From an uncultured Bacilli bacterium (GTDB taxonomy: Bacteria; Bacillota_I; Bacilli_A; RF39; UBA660), in contig CANRDA010000001.1 of NCBI GenBank assembly GCA_947629285.1, positions 1 to 28,054 on the forward strand: a DNA stretch of 28,054 bases. Reading direction: 5' to 3'. Of this stretch, positions 9,651 to 14,337 are shown one piece after another (positions within the stretch are counted from its first letter, which is position 1; each line of letters opens with the position of its first letter). Both the position numbers and the translations under genes were made by a program. Below the pieces are notes generated by a model. That model was given only the letters and a program-made list of their open reading frames with translations, was not told the origin of the DNA and did not search any database.

Positions 9651-10324
9651 AATTTAATTTTAGTTATCTCGATAATGATGTGCTTATTGATAATAATAAA
9701 ATACTATCGATTGAAGTAGAAAATAAAAATTACTTTTATAGAATTGTCAATGACTTAAATACAATTTATAACGGAAATATTAGTGATGACTTAACGATTT
9801 ATGATAATGAAAATAATGAAATAGATTTAACTAATAAGATAAGTGTTATGATTGATTATTTTAATATAGATTTTAACTCGAAAAAATTAATTAATACTCT
9901 TTCTAAATCTATAATTGAAAATATAGATATTGAAGATTTAAATAAAATCAAAATTAATTATAAAAAAATAAAAAATATTATTTCTAAATCATTAAATGAA
10001 TATGATTTTTCAATATCATTCAGTGATGAATTAGAAATGGAAAATCTTTTTAAAATATTAAAAATTAGTATTAATAAAAAGGATTCATTAATAGATAATT
10101 TATTTCTTATTATTGATTTAGAAAATAAATTTAAATTAAATAAGTTATTAGTTTTTATAAATTTAAAACAATACTTGTCTAAAGAAGAATTAATTGAATT
10201 CTATAAATATTGTATATATAATAATGTTATGATTATTTTAGTAGATTCACAAACATATGGAACAACTATAAAATATGAAAAAAAGTTAATAATAGATAGT
10301 AATTTAGATGAATATTTGTTATAA
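9647..10324 (+). CDS. csn2: Csn2 (type II-A adaptation protein)
   Basis: The 225-residue protein in the fourth cas position defines the locus as type II-A. Csn2 forms a tetrameric ring on DNA ends and takes part in spacer acquisition. The sequence is extremely Ile/Asn/Lys-rich and diverged, but the length fits, as do the late segments LLVFINLKQYLSKEELIEFY and VMIILVDSQ. The call rests on position, size and this C-terminal pattern together. The ATG overlaps the cas2 stop. Confidence 0.88.
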   Translation: MKFNFSYLDNDVLIDNNKILSIEVENKNYFYRIVNDLNTIYNGNISDDLTIYDNENNEIDLTNKISVMIDYFNIDFNSKKLINTLSKSIIENIDIEDLNKIKINYKKIKNIISKSLNEYDFSISFSDELEMENLFKILKISINKKDSLIDNLFLIIDLENKFKLNKLLVFINLKQYLSKEELIEFYKYCIYNNVMIILVDSQTYGTTIKYEKKLIIDSNLDEYLL

Positions 10325-10415
10325 TCAATATAGTAATATAGATTTTACCATTTAAAATATAAAATTTTCTATGTATTTTATATAACGTTCTAAAATCTTA
10401 ACAAATTAATTTGAG
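10325..10415 (+). promoter_or_regulatory. CRISPR leader, ending in ATTTGAG
   Basis: The 91-bp AT-rich leader separates csn2 from the first repeat. It ends in ATTTGAG (10409-10415) directly before the repeat. That is the conserved leader-anchoring sequence read by type II-A Cas1-Cas2 in streptococci and enterococci (established knowledge). It also holds TACCATTTAAAATA (10346-10359), the reverse complement of repeat positions 16-29. A near-direct copy of repeat text follows, TCTATGT then ATTTTA (10369-10380). No convincing -35/-10 pair was found. Confidence 0.75.
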
Positions 10416-11045
10416 GTTTTAGATCTATGTTATTTTAAATGGTATTAAAACAAGTTAATACGACTATACTTTCACTGATAGGTTTTAGATCTATGTTATT
10501 TTAAATGGTATTAAAACATAGTTGTACTTATAAAGAGATGCCTACTAGTTTTAGATCTATGTTATTTTAAATGGTATTAAAACCTGCCATCATCAGGCGT
10601 ATCTCCATGTTCAGTTTTAGATCTATGTTATTTTAAATGGTATTAAAACTGTTACATCCAACTGTAGAGGCGTTATTAAGTTTTAGATCTATGTTATTTT
10701 AAATGGTATTAAAACAATTATAAAAAAGGCATCTAAATGGATAGTGTTTTAGATCTATGTTATTTTAAATGGTATTAAAACTTATCTAAATTAGTAGGTG
10801 TTAGTCCACTAGTTTTAGATCTATGTTATTTTAAATGGTATTAAAACTTGTAACAGCAGTGTAAACAGTTAATCCCAGTTTTAGATCTATGTTATTTTAA
10901 ATGGTATTAAAACTTTCACATCGGCACTACCCTCTAATATACAGTTTTAGATCTATGTTATTTTAAATGGTATTAAAACTTAAATAATGTTAATAACGAA
11001 TTATCGGCAGTTTTAGATCTATATTATTTTAAAAGGAAGATTGAT
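10416..11045 (+). CRISPR. Type II-A CRISPR array, 10 repeats and 9 spacers
   Basis: Repeats are 36 bp, starting GTTTTAGATCTATG and ending AATGGTATTAAAAC, at 10416, 10482, 10548, 10614, 10680, 10746, 10812, 10878, 10944 and 11010. All nine spacers are 30 bp. Repeats 1-9 look identical. The tenth is degenerate: its first 24 bases differ at one position and the 3' third has decayed. This puts the leader and the newest spacers on the csn2 side and transcription on the plus strand. The repeat pairs with the tracrRNA anti-repeat at 4355-4383. By eye, no spacer matches the neighbouring prophage or anything else in the window. Confidence 0.98.
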
Positions 11046-11048
11046 AAA

Positions 11049-11120
11049 ATGTTAATGTTTATTATAATCATATTGGCAATATGGTGTGGCTTTTGTGACT
11101 TTGCTAACAAAAGAAAATAA
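11049..11120 (+). CDS. Putative 23-residue single-span membrane peptide after the array
   Basis: An ATG at 11049 opens a 23-codon frame that is almost one membrane helix (MLMFIIIILAIWCGF) followed by a Lys/Arg-rich end (ANKRK). A usable Shine-Dalgarno, AAGGAAG (about 11033-11039), lies inside the decayed last CRISPR repeat. Its size makes chance plausible, and there is no family to compare with. If real, it would be expressed from the array transcript or a promoter within it. Confidence 0.35.
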   Translation: MLMFIIIILAIWCGFCDFANKRK

Positions 11121-11167
11121 ATTTAATTAATATTAAATTAAAATGCATACAATTAACTGGTGATACT

Positions 11168-11917
11168 ATGTCAGGTAATATGTATGCTTTTTTACTTTCT
11201 ACTATTGCTGGAATATCTACCCTAATAGGTTTTCTATTCATATATATTAAAAAGGATAGAGATAGTATGATTAGTAAAGCACTAGGTTTTGCAAGTGGAG
11301 TTATGCTTACAATATCAGTAATTGATTTAATACCTAGTTCGTTTTTATTAATGATTAAAAATAATTCAAATATTTATACATTATTATTTATTATAATAGG
11401 ATTTTTAATAGGTGTTATCATATCTAGTGTAATTGATAAAAGAGTAGGGGAACAATCTAAAAAAGGTACTAAATTATATAAACTTGGACTAATTACAATG
11501 TTAGTTATAATGATGCATAATATTCCTGAGGGAATTGCAACATTTATAACAACTACAAATAACATAAAATTAGGTTTAATACTAACAATCGCAATCGCAC
11601 TTCATAATATCCCAGAAGGAATATCTATAAGTATACCAATATATTATTCAACTAATAGCAAATTTAAAGCATTTTTATATACATTTATATCAGGAATGTC
11701 TGAGCCACTTGGAGCATTAATTTCATATCTATTTCTTGCTAGATTTGTAAATGATACTATATTAGGTATTATATACTCAATAATCGCTGGAATGATGATT
11801 AATATATCAATAAATGAATTATATAAAGAAGCAACACATTATAATAGAAAAAATACTGTTATTTATTTTATAATTGGTTCTTTTATTATGATATTAAATC
11901 ATATATTATTTGGATAG
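11168..11917 (+). CDS. zupT: ZIP-family divalent metal transporter (ZupT-like)
   Basis: The 249-residue integral membrane protein has about eight hydrophobic spans. It carries two copies of the ZIP metal-site motif, HNIPEG, in MMHNIPEGIATF and ALHNIPEGISIS, followed by SGMSEPLGAL. ZIP proteins import zinc and other divalent metals. The length is typical of bacterial ZupT/GufA members. TGGTGAT before the ATG is the extended ribosome site. A 7-bp inverted repeat (GCATACA at 11145-11151 and TGTATGC at 11181-11187) encloses the start codon and could fold over it. The gene ends in a terminator. Confidence 0.93.
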   Translation: MSGNMYAFLLSTIAGISTLIGFLFIYIKKDRDSMISKALGFASGVMLTISVIDLIPSSFLLMIKNNSNIYTLLFIIIGFLIGVIISSVIDKRVGEQSKKGTKLYKLGLITMLVIMMHNIPEGIATFITTTNNIKLGLILTIAIALHNIPEGISISIPIYYSTNSKFKAFLYTFISGMSEPLGALISYLFLARFVNDTILGIIYSIIAGMMINISINELYKEATHYNRKNTVIYFIIGSFIMILNHILFG

Positions 11918-11918
11918 T

Positions 11919-11945
11919 AAAAAGAGACATTAAATAGTCTCTTTT
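11919..11945 (+). terminator. Terminator after the ZIP transporter
   Basis: AAAAAGAGAC at 11919-11928 pairs with GTCTCTTTT at 11937-11945 around an 8-nt loop. The 3' arm itself ends in T's. It may also stop transcripts coming the other way from 12078. Confidence 0.75.
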
Positions 11946-11952
11946 AAGTGGG

Positions 11953-12078
11953 TTATTTACAATCTATATCAGAATTTGATTTAGAATTGTTTGATTTAGA
12001 ACTAGAAGATTGAGCGTTAGTACTTTTATTCATACTATTGCTTTTATTCATATTAGTTTCCTTATTATTCTTTCTCAT
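11953..12078 (-). CDS. 41-residue Ser/Asn/Lys-rich hydrophilic protein, function unknown
   Basis: A minus-strand frame runs from ATG (12076-12078) to TAA (11953-11955). It is preceded by GGGTGAT, a good extended ribosome site, at 5-nt spacing. The product is low-complexity and hydrophilic: MRKNNKETNM, repeats of the type NKSN/NKST, a run of four Ser, and a single Cys near the end (DIDCK). There is no membrane segment or signal peptide. Small Ser/Asn-rich proteins occur in spore-formers, but no family is recognised. It faces the transporter terminator. Confidence 0.6.
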   Translation of the reverse strand: MRKNNKETNMNKSNSMNKSTNAQSSSSKSNNSKSNSDIDCK

Positions 12079-12278
12079 TTAAATCACCCAATAATATTAT
12101 TTACTGATAAATTAAATATATACGTAATTTTTTATATTAAAGAAATAAATGATAGAGTATGAATATAAATTTATATTTTGAAACATAGGTTGAACATAGA
12201 GAAGAATATATAATTTAAATAAATATAATATGAGCAATTAGTAGTATTAAATACATATCTACTTTTATTCCATCGAGA
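12079..12278. other. AT-rich spacer left of the prophage; nothing recognised
   Basis: This 200-bp host stretch separates the 41-residue gene from the left attachment site. It contains an imperfect tandem, AACATAGGTTGAACATAGAG (12182-12201), and otherwise simple AT-rich sequence. No gene, RNA or clear promoter was seen. Confidence 0.6.
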
Positions 12279-12307
12279 AGTTAACATAATTGAAACTTGA
12301 CGGAAGA
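12279..12307 (+). mobile_element. Left attachment site of the prophage (dif-like, phage-type right half)
   Basis: It reads arm AGTTAACATAA (12279-12289), centre TTGAAAC (12290-12296), arm TTGACGGAAGA (12297-12307). The first arm is the same as in the right site at 18117, and identity extends over 16 bp (12275-12290 and 18113-18128). The arm is the reverse complement of TTATGTTAACT, a typical XerD half-site. The 7-bp centre and second arm differ from the right-hand site, as expected if they come from the phage. Confidence 0.7.
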
Positions 12308-12309
12308 CT

Positions 12310-12525
12310 TTATATAATTCTTTTTTTATTATTTGTATTTCCAACTATATAATCTATGCTTGTTTCATAAAAATTTGATAATGTTATTAATAAATCTATA
12401 GGAATTGTTCTCTTTCCTGTTTCATATAATCCATATTGTTGTCTCGTTATTTTTAAAATGTTTGCAATATTTTCTTGCTTTAAGTCTTTATCTTCTCTTA
12501 AATCTCTTAATCTTTTAAAATACAT
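12310..12525 (-). CDS. Prophage HTH (Xre/Cro-type) repressor
   Basis: The 71-residue protein has one helix-turn-helix domain: FKRLRDLREDKDLKQENIAN, then LKITRQQYGLYETGKRTIP, as in small Xre repressors. The start at 12525 is chosen over an upstream in-frame ATG at 12582 because AGGAAG lies just before it, and because the usual YFKRLRDLRED start follows. It is the only minus-strand gene of the phage and faces the structural operon. It probably binds the two AGCATTCATTT-type operators at 12578 and 12612 and keeps the prophage silent; that role is inferred from position. Confidence 0.82.
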   Translation of the reverse strand: MYFKRLRDLREDKDLKQENIANILKITRQQYGLYETGKRTIPIDLLITLSNFYETSIDYIVGNTNNKKRII

Positions 12526-12571
12526 TTTTTCACTTCCTAATATAATTTTATATGAATTTATTTGAATTCTC

Positions 12572-12600
12572 TTGACAAGCATTCATTTAAATGCTAAAAT
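12572..12600 (+). promoter_or_regulatory. Main rightward phage promoter
   Basis: TTGACA at 12572-12577 and TAAAAT at 12595-12600 with exactly 17 bp between them form a near-consensus sigma-A promoter reading into the structural operon. The whole 17-bp spacer is filled by the first operator palindrome, so a bound repressor would exclude RNA polymerase. Confidence 0.8.
12578..12595. promoter_or_regulatory. Operator O1 (palindrome in the promoter spacer)
   Basis: AGCATTCATTTAAATGCT has 6-bp perfect arms (AGCATT/AATGCT) and an inner perfect palindrome CATTTAAATG. It shares AGCATTCATTT with O2, 34 bp downstream. Confidence 0.65.
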
Positions 12601-12611
12601 GTATATAGTGA

Positions 12612-12629
12612 AGCATTCATTTGAATGTT
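12612..12629. promoter_or_regulatory. Operator O2 (near-copy of O1, abutting parS)
   Basis: AGCATTCATTTGAATGTT repeats O1 with changes in the right half. It lies just after the expected transcription start, and its last 4 bp are the first 4 bp of the parS palindrome. ParB and the repressor would therefore compete or cooperate here. Confidence 0.55.
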
Positions 12630-12641
12630 TCACGTGAAACA
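12626..12641. promoter_or_regulatory. Perfect parS (ParB/Spo0J binding) site in the phage control region
   Basis: TGTTTCACGTGAAACA matches the 16-bp parS consensus of Firmicute chromosomes (TGTTNCACGTGAAACA, recalled) at every position and is a perfect palindrome. It lies in the leader of the structural operon, beside O2. No parA or parB gene is in the phage, so it would rely on host ParB. Confidence 0.75.
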
Positions 12642-12656
12642 TCTGTTTCAACCTTA

Positions 12657-12715
12657 TGCAAGGTAGTTAATTCCTAGCAACTAACTATCTTGCACCTACT
12701 CATTTTTATGAGTAG
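12657..12715 (+). other. Two stem-loops in the leader of the structural operon
   Basis: The first hairpin pairs TGCAAGGTAGTTA (12657-12669) with TAACTATCTTGCA (12682-12694): 13 bp with one G-U pair. The second pairs CTACTCAT (12696-12703) with ATGAGTAG (12708-12715) around four T's. They sit between parS and the first gene's ribosome site. They could be RNA leader structures or ssDNA packaging/replication signals; the sequence alone does not decide. Confidence 0.6.
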
Positions 12716-12736
12716 AATTGAAAGGAGAGTAGGAAA

Positions 12737-12940
12737 ATGAATAAAAATGTTATTAAAAAGATTTTAAAAGAATTAAGAAAGAATAATGAAATTACTATTA
12801 GTTATTGCCCTAGTTTAGAAGAATGTGACTATTTGTATAATCAAGGTGTTAATGTTATTATGGTGAATTCAATTAGATATTGTATTTTAGATAATAAATA
12901 TTCTTACTTAGTTAATTCTTATAAATATGTAAAGGAGTAG
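12737..12940 (+). CDS. Phage protein of 67 residues, function unknown
   Basis: This is the first gene of the structural operon, with a strong ribosome site (AAAGGAGAG) before the ATG. The product begins MNKNVIKKILKELRKNNEI and continues with a CPSLEECDYLY segment and a Tyr/Asn-rich end. It is soluble, with no membrane helix. Inoviruses often begin this operon with a DNA-binding or regulatory protein; no family was recognised. Confidence 0.72.
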   Translation: MNKNVIKKILKELRKNNEITISYCPSLEECDYLYNQGVNVIMVNSIRYCILDNKYSYLVNSYKYVKE

Positions 12941-12945
12941 GTATT

Positions 12946-13038
12946 ATGGAAGAAAAAAATAAAAGGTTATATAAGATAATGTTTATTGTATGTATGGTTA
13001 CGAGTTTATTAATTATATTAATGCCTTTATTATTTTAG
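12946..13038 (+). CDS. Putative 30-residue single-span phage membrane protein
   Basis: An ATG at 12946, eight bases after AAAGGAG, opens a 30-codon frame ending in TAG at 13036-13038. The product has a charged start (MEEKNKRLYK) and a hydrophobic remainder (IMFIVCMVTSLLIILMPLLF). Minor coat proteins of filamentous phages are of this kind (p7/p9-like). It overlaps the next frame by 49 bp. The hydrophobic text continues smoothly in that frame, so these two may be one frameshifted gene. Confidence 0.5.
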   Translation: MEEKNKRLYKIMFIVCMVTSLLIILMPLLF

Positions 13039-13166
13039 TTTTAGTTCTATGTCTTTATAAATGGTATTATTGGAAGAAAAAATATAAAAATGCTAGGTAT
13101 ATTATAAGAATATATGAAATTAAATTATATGATTTACAGAAGGGAAGATTTAAAAATGGAAAATAA
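12990..13166 (+). CDS. Putative 58-residue phage membrane protein (overlapping frame)
   Basis: The frame from ATG 12990 to TAA 13164-13166 encodes a single hydrophobic span (INAFIILVLVLCLYKWYYW) followed by a basic tail (KKKYKNARYIIRIYEIKLYD, then LQKGRFKNGK). This is a typical small phage membrane-protein layout, so the region is probably coding. No ribosome site precedes 12990, so it may be translationally coupled to, or joined by frameshift with, the 12946 gene. The CRISPR-repeat-like element at 13038-13073 is codons 17-28 of this frame (VLVLCLYKWYYW). Confidence 0.5.
   Translation: MYGYEFINYINAFIILVLVLCLYKWYYWKKKYKNARYIIRIYEIKLYDLQKGRFKNGK
13038..13073 (+). repeat. Solitary CRISPR-repeat mimic inside the prophage (candidate RNA anti-CRISPR)
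   Basis: This 36-bp stretch matches the host repeat at 28 positions: GTTTTAG (1-7), TCTATGT (9-15) and TAAATGGTATTA (21-32) are intact. Differences are at positions 8, 16, 17, 20 and 33-36. At 8 and 16 the phage bases equal the complement of the tracrRNA anti-repeat, extending the paired block to TTCTATGTC. No second repeat and no cas gene are nearby in the phage. Phage-borne solitary repeats that occupy Cas proteins are known as Racrs (established for several CRISPR types). That this one works that way is inference. Confidence 0.7.
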
Positions 13167-13443
13167 AATGGAAATATTTATTACAAATTTAGATAAAAGA
13201 AATATAACAAATGAAAAGACTGGTGAGATTTCAAACTGGTGTATGGTTACTTATTTCATTAAGAAAGAAGACACTGACAGGTCAAAAGGTAATGCACAGT
13301 TGAGTTGCTATTGTAAAGCAAATGCTTTCAATGATTTAGAAAAATATATGTATAAGTGGTCAAATGCTAATATTACTCAAACTGTTGAGGGTAATCGTAT
13401 TAAATTAAAGATAAAAAGTGTAGATAATGTTGTGGTTTCTTAA
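13156..13443 (+). CDS. Probable phage ssDNA-binding protein (gene V-like position)
   Basis: The 95-residue protein starts MENKMEIFITNLDKRN; this start is chosen because AAGGGAAG precedes it, while the upstream ATG at 13114 has no ribosome site. It is soluble and looks all-beta: alternating strands such as CMVTYFIKKED, AQLSCYCKAN and RIKLKIKSVDNVVVS. Size, fold pattern and position directly before the coat genes match the ssDNA-binding protein that coats replicated phage DNA in filamentous phages. No sequence signature proves it. Confidence 0.55.
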   Translation: MENKMEIFITNLDKRNITNEKTGEISNWCMVTYFIKKEDTDRSKGNAQLSCYCKANAFNDLEKYMYKWSNANITQTVEGNRIKLKIKSVDNVVVS

Positions 13444-13639
13444 CGAATATATAATTGATAATAAATTATATTTTAAGATAGTGAAATGTCCATTTGGATA
13501 TTCTGACAATTACTACTTAGTTAATACTTATGTATTATCTAAGAATAGATTTATTGAATATAGGAATTATATAAACTCTATAAAAATTCCTGAAAAAACT
13601 ATGTTTAAAAAATTGCTAGGGTTTTTTAATAAATTATAA
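13427..13639 (+). CDS. Phage protein of 70 residues, function unknown
   Basis: The ATG lies inside the end of the previous gene (17-bp overlap), so translation may be coupled; no separate strong ribosome site is seen. The product is rich in Tyr, Asn and Ile (for example KCPFGYSDNYYLVNTYVLSK) and ends in a basic, partly hydrophobic tail (KKLLGFFNKL). There is no clear membrane span. It ends just before the major coat gene. Confidence 0.6.
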   Translation: MLWFLNEYIIDNKLYFKIVKCPFGYSDNYYLVNTYVLSKNRFIEYRNYINSIKIPEKTMFKKLLGFFNKL

Positions 13640-13657
13640 TTGAAAGGAGAGTGTATC

Positions 13658-13825
13658 ATGCAAGCAGTTATTAGTGCGTTAACTGAAAGTGTAACGTCAA
13701 CTGTAATGTTCGGAACTCTAGCAGAGATAGTGCCATTTATTGTAACACTATTACCATTTAGTTTAGGTTTATATTTCTTACGTAAACTTGTTAAAGGTGC
13801 CGGAACAGGTAAAGTTAGATTTTAA
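13658..13825 (+). CDS. Major coat protein (pVIII-like), 55 residues
   Basis: This is the virion tube protein, present in thousands of copies. It has an amphipathic N-terminal helix (MQAVISALTESVTSTVMFGT), a membrane helix (about 22-41, with IVPFIVTLLPFSLGLYFL) and a basic DNA-facing C-terminus (RKLVKGAGTGKVRF). The ATG at 13658 follows AAAGGAGAG; an upstream TTG is not needed. There is no signal peptide, as in several inoviruses. A terminator follows at once, which gives this gene the high expression usual for coat protein. Confidence 0.88.
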   Translation: MQAVISALTESVTSTVMFGTLAEIVPFIVTLLPFSLGLYFLRKLVKGAGTGKVRF

Positions 13826-13830
13826 TAATT

Positions 13831-13850
13831 GGAGCATCTTGCTCCTTTTA
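13831..13850 (+). terminator. Terminator after the major coat gene
   Basis: GGAGCA (13831-13836), loop TCT and TGCTCC (13840-13845) form a hairpin followed by TTTTATTAT. A partial terminator at this place is classic for filamentous phages. Confidence 0.85.
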
Positions 13851-13873
13851 TTATATTAGAAAGGATAGATTTT

Positions 13874-13987
13874 ATGTTTGATATTTCAATGGAATTTATG
13901 AAAGATTTAGTAGATTTAATAGTCCCAGTAATGGCTATATATATTGTATTTGATTTATGTGGAAGTTTATTATTTGGAAAGAAGTGA
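13874..13987 (+). CDS. 37-residue phage membrane protein (minor coat candidate)
   Basis: AAAGGATAG precedes an ATG at 13874; the frame ends in TGA at 13985-13987. The product starts MFDISMEFMKDLVDLI and contains one hydrophobic span (VPVMAIYIVFDLCGSLLF) followed by KK. Its size and place after the coat gene fit a tip or minor coat protein. It overlaps the upstream extension of the next frame, which supports a later start for that gene. Confidence 0.7.
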   Translation: MFDISMEFMKDLVDLIVPVMAIYIVFDLCGSLLFGKK

Positions 13988-13991
13988 TTTT

Positions 13992-14336
13992 GTGATTTAT
14001 GTACCTAATTTAGAAAATTATAAATGTGTTGTAGTTCAAGATAAAGATACTATAAGAGCATATCATACAAGACCTTATAATCCAAGTTATAATAACTCAA
14101 TTCAAGTACAGTATACTGATTTTTATGTCAATTCAAATTATATGTCAAAAGAGGGTTCTCAAAATTTTAATTATAATAGTAGTTTGCCAAACTGTATAAG
14201 TCAAGATAATTTAACAAATGAGGTTTATTATAGGAATGATTTTGATAGAATACTTATTATATTTATAATATTTGCTATTTTTTGCATTTTAATACCTTTA
14301 AAAGTATTTATGAGATTGTTTAGGAGGTTTAACTAG
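13992..14336 (+). CDS. Phage minor structural protein with C-terminal membrane anchor
   Basis: The start is taken as GTG 13992 (114 residues), after GGAAAG and just downstream of the previous stop; an in-frame ATG at 13944 would overlap that gene. The body is Tyr/Asn-rich (YVPNLENYKCVVVQDKD, then HTRPYNPSYNNSIQVQYTDF). The C-terminus is a membrane helix (RILIIFIIFAIFCILIPL) with a basic end (KVFMRLFRRFN). An exposed N-terminal domain on a membrane anchor suggests a virion-tip protein. No family was recognised. Confidence 0.68.
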   Translation: MIYVPNLENYKCVVVQDKDTIRAYHTRPYNPSYNNSIQVQYTDFYVNSNYMSKEGSQNFNYNSSLPNCISQDNLTNEVYYRNDFDRILIIFIIFAIFCILIPLKVFMRLFRRFN

Positions 14337-14337
14337 T

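Noticed and set aside
10452..11009. Spacers targeting the resident prophage
   Set aside because: Each of the nine spacers was compared by eye with both strands of the phage. The best was a 10-base identity (CCTCTAATAT, spacer 8 and 16811-16820), which is expected by chance in AT-rich DNA. A proper search could still find an imperfect match.
11141..11190. Riboswitch or metal sensor in front of the ZIP transporter
   Set aside because: Only a 7-bp inverted repeat around the start codon is present; no known metal-riboswitch core was recognised and the leader is too short.
13640..13657. Upstream TTG start of the major coat protein
   Set aside because: It would translate through the AAAGGAGAG ribosome site; the ATG at 13658 has correct spacing and gives a normal coat-protein length.
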